Shown here: positions 15,837 to 24,502 of the stretch, piece by piece
Layout: the number at the start of each line of letters is the position of its first letter
How positions within the stretch are numbered: the stretch's first letter is position 1
NCBI RefSeq assembly: GCF_900105045.1
Contig: NZ_LT629739.1
Location: forward strand, 372,001-436,000
Source of the DNA: Brevibacterium picturae
Lineage (GTDB): Bacteria > Actinomycetota > Actinomycetes > Actinomycetales > Brevibacteriaceae
Reading direction: 5' to 3'
Length of the DNA: 64,000 bases
Notes under the pieces: generated by a model
The model's input: only the letters and a program-made list of their open reading frames with translations
Database searches by the model: none
What the model was told of the DNA's origin: nothing
Position numbers and translations under genes: made by a program

Positions 15837-18191
15837 TCAGAAGGGCGGCGGATCTGCTGCCAGATCATGTTCCCACTGCACTCGAGACATTCGCCGGCCG
15901 GTGTTGATGCGCACGTACTCGATCTTCGACGTCCGATCGTCTGCTGTTTTCTTTGCTCGGTAGTTGCCGTGGAATCGACGTCGACCCCTCGGCAGCCTCT
16001 TCATGGTCACCGGTTCCGAGCCTGGCAGCAGGCAGGGTTGGAATGCCGCGTTCTCCCAATCCAGCATTCGGTCGATCATCAGCTGCCGACGCCTGAGTCT
16101 CGCTCGGTCATAGCTCTCCTGCAGACGCCGCTCATGCTCAGCGCGTTCCTGTTCGCGCTGTTTCGCTTCGTCGCGTTCTCGAATGGTCGTCTCGCCGGGC
16201 ATCAGTTCCAGAACATATGGAGGTGGAGGAACTTTGTCCTTCGGGATTCGCCATCTTCTGGGACTGATTTCGGTAAGCGCATAGAGTGCTAAAGCTTGAG
16301 CAACGTCCACCGGCTGATCAGGGGCCACGACCGTGGCAGTCACCCCGTGGGAGAACTCATATTCGACCAACCCGGTTTGTGGCATCCGCACCGAATAGCT
16401 TCGAGCAGTCTTCACCGCATGATGCTTCTTGCACAGAGGGTGCAGGTTTGAGAAGCGGGTCAATCCGCCCTGGTCAGGGTGGTCATGGTCGAAGGGAATG
16501 ACATGGTCGATTTCCGATTTCTCGGCTCGCCGACTGCACCCCGGTACAGTGCAGATCGCCCATTTCGCGATGAGCGTCTTCCTTACATCGTTCGGAATCC
16601 GGTAGGTTGTGGCCTTCGCGTCTATGGGAGTGCCCGTCGCCGGATCTGTCAGTATTCTCGTCAATGTCTTCGAGCGGCCGGCAATGCGTCGAGCCGTCTC
16701 AGCCGGCACAGGTGACCCGTCGGCCAGTGAACCTGGAAGCTCTGAATCGCCAGTCAGCGTCAGATAGGGAACGGTAACGACTACTGCTGCTTGCTGTGCG
16801 ATCCACCATTGGTCGGTAGGCATACCGACTGTCACGTCGAACTCCGCAACGTCTTCCTGCGGCGTGGTCGTGGGAGAGAATGAAGTACCTGTTACCGACT
16901 GTGGTGCACTGTCCTTCGCGCAGTCGACGAGTCCGCTGACTCCTTGGTCGTTGAAGTCGAACAGCGGCGCCCCGTTGTCATCGAGCAGAGTCGATTCAGT
17001 CGTGTTCTGAATTCCCGTCACCGGGTCCGCCCTCTTGACCTTGATGCTCAACCTCGGTTGGGGACGGGTAGCAATGTCGAACATGAGATTGCTGATCGAC
17101 CGCTCGTCGATGACCTCGACCCCGGGCGCCAGGTTGAAGGTATTCGCCTGCCCCGCGTGAATTGCTCGGGCCATGGCTTGGATGCGCTGGAAGCTGGCGT
17201 GCACCTCGGCGGCCGGGCCCGTCAGCGACATGCATGCGGTGCCGTCCTTGAACGTGTCGACATCGACCCGGCGACGACGAGCGGCAGTCTCTGCTCGGTC
17301 TTCTGCGGGTTCGAGTAACTGGATCTTTTTGCGTAATGCTGTTCGAAACGCCTCACTTGTCACGTCGGCCCTTCTCACGAACAGGTATTCGTCAAGCCTG
17401 GGCAGAAAACGCAGATCAACGGTTTGGCACAGGTCAGCAGCGGCATCGACGTGCACTTGGGTGAATTCGCCGTCACGGACGCGGTCCGCGAATCGCGGAA
17501 GTCCATGTATCACTGTCATCGCCGATGCCAGGCGCCGGAACGTGCGCGGTGTAGAGGTTCCGAAGACAGCCGACAGTTCGACGAGATCTTCGGTGAACAC
17601 ATTGTCATGGACCCAGCGGGAGAAATCGGTGTCGGGTTCGAAACCCGGGAAGTCGGGAAGTTCCTCAGCTTCGGACTCCGACTCAACCTCGGGCGAGCAG
17701 ACACACTTCGCAAATTCGGAGTCATAGCGCATCAGTGCCGTCGATGCCTTCGCTATGCATACGAGATCCATGCAGTATCGGACTGCGTCCGATTCGTCCA
17801 CCGGCACCGGGTTCCAGGGGGTGACGTCGAAGGTCGCACGTTCCTCAGCCTCTCGTGCACGCTCTTCGGCTGAGGACGCACCACATCGAGCAACACTTCC
17901 GGCGATCGTGGCGAACTTGTATGGAGAGTCACCTTCTGGGACAGCGGTGCCGTGATGCTGGATGACCTGCTCGAGGACGACCCCGGCACTGAGTTCGTGA
18001 ACTTTCAGCTGTGCCCTGTCGGCGTCCGCAGACGCAGCGCCGAGGCGAGTGACGCTGGACTCGAACCGCACACGAAACCGAGGCGAAGCACTTTGCCCCG
18101 CATTCCATCCTGTGCCTTTTCGTCCTGCGTCTTTGTACGCGGATCCGGCTCCTTCGCGCCGCCCACTGTGGGATGCGGATGTGCTCTTCAT
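15837..18191 (-). CDS. DUF222 domain / HNH endonuclease protein
   Basis: A 784-residue protein with an N-terminal DUF222 region and a C-terminal HNH nuclease. The HNH part is near residues 545-595: CTVPGC, EIDHVIPFDHDHPDQGG, NLHPLCKKHH, with both Cys pairs and the catalytic DH. The tail is basic and coiled (REQERAEHERRLQESYDRAR). DUF222-HNH proteins occur in many copies per genome in Brevibacterium and other actinobacteria, and behave like dispersed selfish or repair-related nucleases; their biological role is not settled. Longer than the usual 400-550 residues. The ATG at 18191 has AGGCAGG upstream and an AT-rich region beyond. Confidence 0.88.
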   Translation of the reverse strand: MKSTSASHSGRREGAGSAYKDAGRKGTGWNAGQSASPRFRVRFESSVTRLGAASADADRAQLKVHELSAGVVLEQVIQHHGTAVPEGDSPYKFATIAGSVARCGASSAEERAREAEERATFDVTPWNPVPVDESDAVRYCMDLVCIAKASTALMRYDSEFAKCVCSPEVESESEAEELPDFPGFEPDTDFSRWVHDNVFTEDLVELSAVFGTSTPRTFRRLASAMTVIHGLPRFADRVRDGEFTQVHVDAAADLCQTVDLRFLPRLDEYLFVRRADVTSEAFRTALRKKIQLLEPAEDRAETAARRRRVDVDTFKDGTACMSLTGPAAEVHASFQRIQAMARAIHAGQANTFNLAPGVEVIDERSISNLMFDIATRPQPRLSIKVKRADPVTGIQNTTESTLLDDNGAPLFDFNDQGVSGLVDCAKDSAPQSVTGTSFSPTTTPQEDVAEFDVTVGMPTDQWWIAQQAAVVVTVPYLTLTGDSELPGSLADGSPVPAETARRIAGRSKTLTRILTDPATGTPIDAKATTYRIPNDVRKTLIAKWAICTVPGCSRRAEKSEIDHVIPFDHDHPDQGGLTRFSNLHPLCKKHHAVKTARSYSVRMPQTGLVEYEFSHGVTATVVAPDQPVDVAQALALYALTEISPRRWRIPKDKVPPPPYVLELMPGETTIRERDEAKQREQERAEHERRLQESYDRARLRRRQLMIDRMLDWENAAFQPCLLPGSEPVTMKRLPRGRRRFHGNYRAKKTADDRTSKIEYVRINTGRRMSRVQWEHDLAADPPPF

Positions 18192-18475
18192 CGAATTTCA
18201 CCTGCCTCGTACGTCATCGTCGGGAAGAGTGATTAAACCACTAGATAGATCATCTGTTAATAGTATTCTAACTGATTCGAATTGTAATTGTACATAGATA
18301 TTCGAATAAATCTTCCATTCCTCACCCCATGCCCTGAACACACCTGAGTCTGTTCACTATCCACTTAAGTCGGTTCGTTACTCAATGCTCCCATTCGGCA
18401 CTGACACGAGACCACCGTGACCACGGAGATCACAGGGAGAACATCACAGGCCCGCCGCTCACCGAAGTTCACCGC
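18192..18475. other. AT-rich intergenic region upstream of the HNH gene
   Basis: No gene is seen. About 18235-18315 is strikingly AT-rich for this genome. Two ATTCGAAT palindromes (18275-18282 and 18300-18307) are 25 bases apart, and several minus-strand -10-like hexamers (TAGAAT, ACTATT) are present, so this is probably the HNH promoter. From 18316 on it is ordinary GC-rich sequence leading into a pseudogene. Confidence 0.55.
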
Positions 18476-18820
18476 TCACCCGACAGAATCGGACAGATGG
18501 CCCCTGGCAACCTCGGCGAGCCGAGGCCGCGAACGCCATGAGAGCCCCAGATACAACACAAACGATGCGAGAAATTACGGGATCGTCGCGCCGACGGAGC
18601 TGGGATAAGCGTAGGTCAGCAGTTAGGACACTAGGGCACCGATGACCCTCACAGCCACGGCAGCCCAGGAAGACGGCGCGCGAGTATACATAGATGCCGC
18701 CTGCGTCACTCAGGATGTCCCGCGTATAGGTCCGGCGCTTGATGATGTAGTAATCGACGATGAGAATCGCGAATACGGGGACGAAGAAGGTGCCGATCAT
18801 CGTCAGGAACGGACTGGCCC
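18476..18820 (-). pseudogene. C-terminal remnant of an NCS1-family (cytosine/purine-type) permease
   Basis: The minus strand encodes a typical NCS1 transporter C-terminus in pieces. FLTMIGTFFVPVFAILIVDY, then YIIKRRTYTRDILSDAGGIY, is in one frame. After a frameshift near 18670-18690 the next frame reads LLTYAYPSSVGATIP, an in-frame TAA (18575-18577), then FLASFVLYLGLS and a stop at 18476-18478. Intact family members have a continuous IP-[SA]-FLxxxVLY stretch here. The N-terminal two-thirds of the gene are absent, cut off near 18820 against a second transporter fragment on the other strand. Family assignment is from remembered sequence patterns. Confidence 0.68.
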
Positions 18821-18829
18821 CTCCCCGGT

Positions 18830-19175
18830 GTCCCTGTTTCTGGCGCCTCTGATCGTCAGCCTGATCTTCGCGTTCGTCGTCTACTTCTCCCCCGCCCTCA
18901 TCAACCCAAAAGCTGGCAAGGCCGCGATGATCAGGGTGTCTTGGTCGGTCGCCATCCTCATCACCGGAGCTCTTACCTACATTTCCATCCTCCAATCCGC
19001 CAGTACCGTCGAGTGGGTTTCTGCGAGCATCTCAGCGATCGGCATTCCGGCGCTTGCCGCCCTCCTGCTTTTCGACATGTCGGACCCGATCTCTGCGCTG
19101 GCATCATCACTGGCAATCATCGGCTGCGGACTCGCATTGGTGGTCGCAGCAGTGCCGACACTGTTGCTGACATGA
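18830..19175 (+). pseudogene. C-terminal remnant of an SLC13/NhaD-type anion permease
   Basis: The plus frame ending at 19175 reads as a membrane protein fragment: SLFLAPLIVSLIFAFVVYF, VSWSVAILITGALTYISILQ, SISAIGIPALAALLLF and SALASSLAIIG. This order resembles the last helices of SLC13/ArsB-like permeases, which normally continue with a GALIPLAVP-type segment that is missing here. The 5' end abuts the NCS1 remnant, and an open frame reading back to 18642 is only its antisense. It may be untranslated. I am fairly sure it is a truncated transporter, less sure of the family. Confidence 0.5.
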
Positions 19176-19293
19176 TTGACAGACTGTGAGAGTGCTGCAG
19201 CACCGCTGGCCGCGCTCCCCTAGAGTCGGAGCAGACGGTCAGCGTAGGAGCTGAGCCCACCGCGCAGAACGAGCTGCGCTCGAAGGAGAGCCG

Positions 19294-20565
19294 ATGATCA
19301 CCAACGACGCACAACAACGGATCCTCGCGGCAGTCGACGCCCAATTCGACGAACAACTGGCGGCGACCGCCGAGCTGGTGAACTCGCCGTCCAGACGTGA
19401 ACATGAGGAACCCGCACAGAATCTCATCGAGTCCCATTTGCACAGGCTCGGCCTCGACATCGACCGGTGGGCCATCGACTCCCCCGAGCTGACGTCGCAT
19501 CCGGGCTACGGCCCCTCCACCGTCGACTACACGGGGATGACCAATGTCGTCGGCACGTACCAGCCCACTCGGGACGTCGGGAAGTCCCTGATCCTCAACG
19601 GCCACATCGATGTAGTACCGCAGGGACCAGAGGAGAAATGGTCTCGTTCTCCGTGGGACGCCGAGGTGGCCGATGGGTGGATGTATGGCCGCGGTGCCGG
19701 AGATATGAAGGCAGGTCTCGTCGCGAACCTGTTCGCCTTCGATGCCATCCGTGAAGCCGGCTTCAACCTCACTGGTCGCATCCACCTCCAGTCCGTCGTC
19801 GAGGAGGAATGCACCGGAAACGGATCCCTGGCCGCTCTGCTGCGCGGATACACCGCAGACGCGGTCATCATCTCCGAACCCGAGGAAGATGCCCTGGTCA
19901 GAGCCAATGTGGGGGTCCTCTGGTTCACGGTCCGGGTCACCGGCAACCCCACTCACCCACGAGAGATGGCCAATGGCTTCAACGCCATCGATGCCGCGTT
20001 CGATGTGATGCAGGCTCTGCGCGTGCTCGAACAGACCTGGAATGACTGCAAGGCCGATCATCCGTATTTCGAGGACCTCGACCACCCCATCAACTTCAAC
20101 TTCGGGGAGATCCGCGGCGGCGACTGGCCCTCGAGCGTGCCTGCCTGGTGCGAACTCCAGGTCCGCGTGGCCACCTACCCCGGAACGAACGCCGATGATG
20201 CCTGGGCCGAGGTCGAAAAGTGCGTGTCCGATGCCGGAACGAGTTCACGCCCGACCTTTGAAACTGTTCTGACTCCCAACGGGTTCTACGCCGACGGCTA
20301 CGTCCTCGGGCCCGGCAGCGATGCCGAAGAGCTGCTCGAACGCACTCACCGGAATGCCTTCGGCAGAGATCTCACCAGTTTCACCACTCCCGGCTATCTC
20401 GACGGTCGAGTCTTCATCAACTACGGCCAGATACCGACACTCGTCTACGGCCCCGTCACGGAGAACATCCACGGATTCGACGAGCGCGTGAGCATCGAAT
20501 CAGTGCGCAGGTGCACGAAATCCATGGCGCTCTTCATCGCCGAATGGTGCGGCATCGACGAATAG
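19294..20565 (+). CDS. M20-family peptidase (ArgE/DapE/ACY1-like deacylase)
   Basis: A 423-residue two-metal deacylase/deacetylase. Motifs are NGHIDVVPQGP (~107-117), GRGAGDMKAGL (~132-142, bridging Asp), SVVEEECTGNG (~168-178, catalytic Glu pair) and the late FTTPGYLDGRVF region. The shape and size match acetylornithine deacetylase/succinyl-diaminopimelate desuccinylase relatives. No signal peptide. The start at 19294 is supported by AAGGAGAG seven bases upstream. The stop codon lies in the first unit of a 22-bp tandem repeat. It stands alone next to transporter remnants, which may once have supplied its substrate. Confidence 0.9.
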   Translation: MITNDAQQRILAAVDAQFDEQLAATAELVNSPSRREHEEPAQNLIESHLHRLGLDIDRWAIDSPELTSHPGYGPSTVDYTGMTNVVGTYQPTRDVGKSLILNGHIDVVPQGPEEKWSRSPWDAEVADGWMYGRGAGDMKAGLVANLFAFDAIREAGFNLTGRIHLQSVVEEECTGNGSLAALLRGYTADAVIISEPEEDALVRANVGVLWFTVRVTGNPTHPREMANGFNAIDAAFDVMQALRVLEQTWNDCKADHPYFEDLDHPINFNFGEIRGGDWPSSVPAWCELQVRVATYPGTNADDAWAEVEKCVSDAGTSSRPTFETVLTPNGFYADGYVLGPGSDAEELLERTHRNAFGRDLTSFTTPGYLDGRVFINYGQIPTLVYGPVTENIHGFDERVSIESVRRCTKSMALFIAEWCGIDE

Positions 20566-20631
20566 CTGGCGCGGCATCGCCGAATAGCTGGCGCGGCATC
20601 GCCGAATAGCTGGCGCGGCATCGCCGAATAG
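20551..20631. repeat. 22-bp tandem repeat that duplicates the gene's stop codon
   Basis: About 3.7 copies of a 22-bp unit (GGCATCGCCGAATAG followed by CTGGCGC) begin inside the last codons of the M20 gene (GGCATCGACGAATAG, ending in its TAG) and run into the intergenic gap. Each full copy carries the same TAG. Later copies are identical, the first differs by one base. Confidence 0.92.
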
Positions 20632-20668
20632 TTCGGCACCCTGAATCAGGCAATCTCACAGGCAGACG

Positions 20669-22174
20669 TCACATACTCCCGTTGGCCTGGAAGTTCCCGT
20701 GCCAGGACAGAGCCTCGCCCAGCAGGTGCGGGGTATGACGTCCGTTCGGGTTCTCTGCGATTGCCCGATCCAGATAGTCGCCGAGGCGGTCGCGGTAGCT
20801 CGGGTGCGCACAGTTGGCGATGATCTTGCGTGCTCGCGCGACCGGGGACAGACCGCGCAGATCGGCCAGCCCCTGCTCGGTGACGAGGATCTGGGTGTCG
20901 TGTTCGGTGTGGTCGATATGGCTGGCGAAGGGCACGATGGAGGAGATCGCTCCGTCCTTGGCCATCGAGTTCGACACGAAGAAGTTGAGGTAGGCGTTGC
21001 GAGCGAAGTCGCCGGACCCGCCGATGCCGTTGATGATGGATGAGCCCATCACGTGGGTGGAATTCACGTTGCCGTAGATGTCGGCCTCGACCATCCCATT
21101 GATCGCAATGACGCCGAGGCGGCGGATAGCTTCCGGATGATTCGACATCTCCTGCGTGCGCAGGAGGATGCGTCCCTTGTAGGACTCGATGTTCTCGTTG
21201 AAGTCGGCGGCGCGCTCGGCCGAGAGCGAGAAGGCGGTGGCCGACACCGAAGCGAGCTTGCCGTTGTCGATGAGGTCGAGCATCCCGTCCTGGATGACCT
21301 CCGTATAGGCGGTCAGGCCCTCAAACTCGCTGTCAGCCAGGTTGCCCATGACGGCGTTGGCTACGTTGCCGACTCCGGACTGCAGCGGCAGCAGCTCGGG
21401 AGGCAGCCTGTCGGCTTGGATCTCATGGCGCAGGAAGTCGACGAGGTGGGAGGCAATGGCTTTCGAGTCCTCGTCGGCGGGTTTGAACGCCAGATTCCTG
21501 TCTGGTGCCGTGGTCTCGACGACGGCAACTACTTTGGAAGGATCGACCCGCAGGTAGGGGTCGCCGATGCGCTGCATGGGTTCCAGGAGCTGGATGGGCA
21601 GACGCTCGGGTGGCCGACGAGTGCCGTAGTAGACGTCGTGGAAGCCTTCGTAGGCACGTGGGTGCCAGGAGTTGACCTCGAGGATGACTTTGTCGGCGAG
21701 GTCCAGCCATGTCTTCGAGTTGCCGACCGAACTGCCGGGAACCAGCAGACCGTTGGGCAGGATGGCTGCGACTTCGACGACGGCGACATCGAGGTTGCCG
21801 TAGAAGCCGAACCAGGCCTGTTGGGCGGAATGACTGAGATGAGTATCAACGTACTCGGTGTCGCCGGAATTGATCGACTTCCGCATCGCCGGGTCGGACT
21901 GGAAGGGCAATCGTTTGCTCACAGCGTTCGCCTCGGCGAGGACTCCGTCGAGTTCCGGCGCAGTCGAGGCCCCGGTCCACAGTTCGATGCCGAAGTCACG
22001 ACCCTGATCATGCTCGGTTCGGGCCTGCTCGGCGATGGCACCGGGCACAGCCTTCGGATATCCCGAACCGGTGAATCCGCTCATTGCAACACGGTCACCG
22101 TGACCGATATGAACAGCCGCTGCATCCGCGGTGACAACCTTAGAGCTCAGGTCAGGGCACGTAATTCTCGACAT
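20669..22174 (-). CDS. Acetyl-CoA hydrolase / succinyl-CoA:acetate CoA-transferase family protein
   Basis: A 501-residue class-I CoA-transferase-like enzyme that either hydrolyses acetyl-CoA or moves CoA between carboxylates, in central acetate metabolism. Recognisable segments are VAMSGFTGSGYPKAVPGA (~28-45), LPLQSGVGNVANAVMGNL (~263-280), LRTQEMSNHPE, and the C-terminal GIGGSGDFARNAYLN plus ILVTEQGLADLRGLSP, which carry the substrate loop and the TEQGLAD motif. The catalytic Glu should lie in the GLTAYTEVIQDG segment (~286). Length matches the Ach1/SucC-type family. The ATG at 22174 lacks an obvious ribosome site. Hydrolase versus transferase activity cannot be decided here. Confidence 0.87.
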   Translation of the reverse strand: MSRITCPDLSSKVVTADAAAVHIGHGDRVAMSGFTGSGYPKAVPGAIAEQARTEHDQGRDFGIELWTGASTAPELDGVLAEANAVSKRLPFQSDPAMRKSINSGDTEYVDTHLSHSAQQAWFGFYGNLDVAVVEVAAILPNGLLVPGSSVGNSKTWLDLADKVILEVNSWHPRAYEGFHDVYYGTRRPPERLPIQLLEPMQRIGDPYLRVDPSKVVAVVETTAPDRNLAFKPADEDSKAIASHLVDFLRHEIQADRLPPELLPLQSGVGNVANAVMGNLADSEFEGLTAYTEVIQDGMLDLIDNGKLASVSATAFSLSAERAADFNENIESYKGRILLRTQEMSNHPEAIRRLGVIAINGMVEADIYGNVNSTHVMGSSIINGIGGSGDFARNAYLNFFVSNSMAKDGAISSIVPFASHIDHTEHDTQILVTEQGLADLRGLSPVARARKIIANCAHPSYRDRLGDYLDRAIAENPNGRHTPHLLGEALSWHGNFQANGSM

Positions 22175-22239
22175 TCACATGAGTTTATCGGACGCCGATT
22201 CCGCCACGGGCTCCGCCTCACCCAAGACCTATGCCGCTC

Positions 22240-23538
22240 CTACCGCCCAGCTAGGAACTCCCCCGCCCCCAGCGCAATCTTCGTCTCAGCTTCCACTCCA
22301 ACGGCGAGCATGTCCTCGTCGACGTCGAAGCGTTCGGTGTGGTGGCCCCACGAAGTATCCATACCGATTTGGACGTAGGTGGCCAGGCCGCCGCGTTCCT
22401 TGACACGTTTCATCATGGCCGTCGCGTCCTCGGATCCGCCGATACCGCTCGTATCGCTGATCGCCGAGACACCGTGCACTCCTAAGAAGCTGTCCCGGAT
22501 GTTGGGCAGCAGCTCCGGGCTCGGCGATTCCTGATCCGCCTTCCCGACAACAGTCACCTCGTATTCGACGCCATACATCGTCGCAGCACCGGCGATGACG
22601 TCCTGCGCCCGATCAAACATGAACTCGTTGATCTCACTCGACTCGCCCCGAGTCTCTACGCGAAGTGTCGCAGTCCGCGGCACGACATTGCGGCCCTCAC
22701 CAGCATGGAACGTTCCGACGTTGATCCGGCTGGCGCCCGCCGAGTGCCGGGGTATCGCGTGCAGATTCAGCGTTGCCGAGGCCGCCGCCAACAGCGCGTT
22801 CTTCCCCTTTTCCGGGTCACCGCCCGCATGTGAGCCGACCCCGGTGAATGTGACGTCGAACTTCGTGCTCGCCAGGTATCCGTCGGCTCCGGTCACGATC
22901 GCACCCTTCTCGCCGTTGGCCATCAAATGCGTCGCGACGAACAGGTCAACGTCGTCGAACCAGCCGGCGGCCACGATCGAATGAGCGCCACGCACACCCT
23001 CCTCGGCGGGTTGGAAGATGATCTTCACCGTCCCGCCCAGCTCATCCTGAAGCTTCGTCAGTGTCGTGGCCAACCCCAGTCCGATGGCGGCGTGGCCGTC
23101 GTGCCCGCATCCGTGCATGGCGCCCTCGTTGACCGAGGTGAATCCCTCGAGAAAGGGGCGGTGGCTGTCATCGGCGAGTTCGACCAGGTCGTTCGAGTCG
23201 ATGTCGAAGCGGAAGCACACGACCGGCCCGGGGCGTCCGGTTTCGAGCACGCCCAGAACACCGGTGAAACCGTCGCCCATCGCCTCGACAAGCTCCGGAT
23301 CGGCTCCCTGCGACACTGCACGTTCGCGTTCGGCACCGAGTACGTCTGCCCCGGGCACACCCAAGCGAGCATCGGCGTCGTGGAGTTCGGGTCCGTAGAC
23401 CGTGTCCCAGCCCAGATCACGCAGGACTGTGATGATCGCCGAGGTGGTCCGGAATTCCGTCCATCCCGGCTCGGCGAACTGGTGGAAGTCCCGTCGCCAA
23501 GCGACGAGCTGGTCCTGGAGCTGGAGTGCCACACTCAC
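22240..23538 (-). CDS. M20 amidohydrolase (aminobenzoyl-glutamate hydrolase-like)
   Basis: A 432-residue M20D enzyme resembling AbgA/amidohydrolases that split N-acyl or aminobenzoyl amino acids. Motifs are FRFDIDSNDL (~107-116), MHGCGHDGHAA (~141-151), FQPAEEGVRGAHS (~176-188) and a late DTSGIGGSEDAT motif. A segment between ~45 and 90 (ADVLGAERERAVSQGADPEL) is longer than in simple hippurate hydrolases and matches the AbgA type. I chose the GTG at 23538, which has GAGG seven bases upstream, over a GTG six bases further out. Its divergent promoter region holds two 21-bp repeats shared with the neighbouring biosynthetic genes. Confidence 0.87.
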   Translation of the reverse strand: MSVALQLQDQLVAWRRDFHQFAEPGWTEFRTTSAIITVLRDLGWDTVYGPELHDADARLGVPGADVLGAERERAVSQGADPELVEAMGDGFTGVLGVLETGRPGPVVCFRFDIDSNDLVELADDSHRPFLEGFTSVNEGAMHGCGHDGHAAIGLGLATTLTKLQDELGGTVKIIFQPAEEGVRGAHSIVAAGWFDDVDLFVATHLMANGEKGAIVTGADGYLASTKFDVTFTGVGSHAGGDPEKGKNALLAAASATLNLHAIPRHSAGASRINVGTFHAGEGRNVVPRTATLRVETRGESSEINEFMFDRAQDVIAGAATMYGVEYEVTVVGKADQESPSPELLPNIRDSFLGVHGVSAISDTSGIGGSEDATAMMKRVKERGGLATYVQIGMDTSWGHHTERFDVDEDMLAVGVEAETKIALGAGEFLAGR

Positions 23539-23590
23539 GTGCACACCTCGATTCGATCGGCAGAAAGATACCTTCGCATCCTATTGCTTC

Positions 23591-23632
23591 ATGACAGTGA
23601 TAGTCACAGGTATGACGGTGATAGCCACAGGC
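23591..23632. promoter_or_regulatory. Two 21-bp tandem operator-like repeats
   Basis: Two adjacent 21-bp copies (23591-23611 and 23612-23632) each contain a dyad: GTGATAGTCAC in the first, GTGATAGCCAC in the second. The 21-bp spacing places both on the same face of the helix. They lie in the 142-bp divergent gap between the M20 gene and the CDP-alcohol phosphatidyltransferase gene and are likely a tandem regulator site for one or both. Confidence 0.55.
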
Positions 23633-23680
23633 TGGGCTGTCGTCGACTGACAACCTCGTCAACTGTGGCAGAATGGAAGC

Positions 23681-24502
23681 ATGCGCACTTCCCACTCATC
23701 CGGAAAGTCACCCGGCCTCCGACTCCTCACGCCGCTGGCCCTGCTCGGCGCTGCCACTCTGATCTCTGCGGTGCTCCAGCCGCAGTGGTCAACGGTTCTC
23801 ATCATGCTCGCCCTCTTCGGCCTCGGCGCCGGCCGGAGTCTGTTCCGCGCCGAGAGGTGGCGGCCGGCCGACGACGTGACAACCGTACGGCTCGGACTCA
23901 TCATGGTCTTCACCGCCCTCATCATCCGCGATGATGGCTTCTCGTGGACGGCGATCGTCGTCGGTGGGCTGGCGCTCATCCTCGACGCCTGCGACGGCTA
24001 CGTGGCACGGCGAACCGGGGCCACCTCGGCGGGGGCCGACTTCGACGAATCCGTCGATGCTCTCGTTGTGCTCGTCCTCTCCGTCGCACTCGTCCCCATC
24101 TGGGGATGGTGGGTTGTTCTGCCAGGCACCTTCTACTATCTCTTCCGCGGGGCAGCTCTGCTGCGGCCCGCCTGGAGACAGCAGCAGCTGCCGCCGTCGG
24201 TCCTGCGCAAAACGATCGCGGCAAGCCAAGGAATCCTCCTCCTCATCGCTGGGTCACCAGTGGCTCTGGCAAATCCGAGTCTCGGCATCATGAGCGCAGT
24301 GATCGCCCTCGCTGCGCTCATCTTCTCCTTCGGCCGCGACATCCTGTGGCTCGAGCGGCATGCCGGACCCCAGATTCCGGGCGGTTCCAACAGATATGCA
24401 GATGACTTCGCCCGGCTCCAGCCTGCTTCGCAGAAGGCAGAAGCTGTTTCGGGGAATGCAGAAGACTCAGAACGCCTGCCTGTACGTAGACTTGGACCAT
24501 GA
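23681..24502 (+). CDS. CDP-alcohol phosphatidyltransferase family membrane enzyme
   Basis: A 273-residue integral membrane enzyme that transfers a phospho-group from a CDP-linked donor to an alcohol. The complete catalytic motif is visible as DACDGYVARR then GADFDESVD (about residues 101-125), with all four Asp of the D-x2-DG-x2-AR-xn-G-x3-D-x3-D pattern. About seven helices flank it. Its stop overlaps the start of the GTP cyclohydrolase II fusion gene as ATGA, so the two are translated together. That coupling suggests the alcohol acceptor or CDP donor belongs to the nearby pyrimidine/pterin pathway and not to bulk phospholipid synthesis. The true acceptor is unknown. Confidence 0.85.
   Translation: MRTSHSSGKSPGLRLLTPLALLGAATLISAVLQPQWSTVLIMLALFGLGAGRSLFRAERWRPADDVTTVRLGLIMVFTALIIRDDGFSWTAIVVGGLALILDACDGYVARRTGATSAGADFDESVDALVVLVLSVALVPIWGWWVVLPGTFYYLFRGAALLRPAWRQQQLPPSVLRKTIAASQGILLLIAGSPVALANPSLGIMSAVIALAALIFSFGRDILWLERHAGPQIPGGSNRYADDFARLQPASQKAEAVSGNAEDSERLPVRRLGP

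Noticed and set aside
20551..20631. CRISPR-like short repeats
   Set aside because: The units are directly tandem with no unique spacers and begin inside a coding sequence; no cas gene is near.
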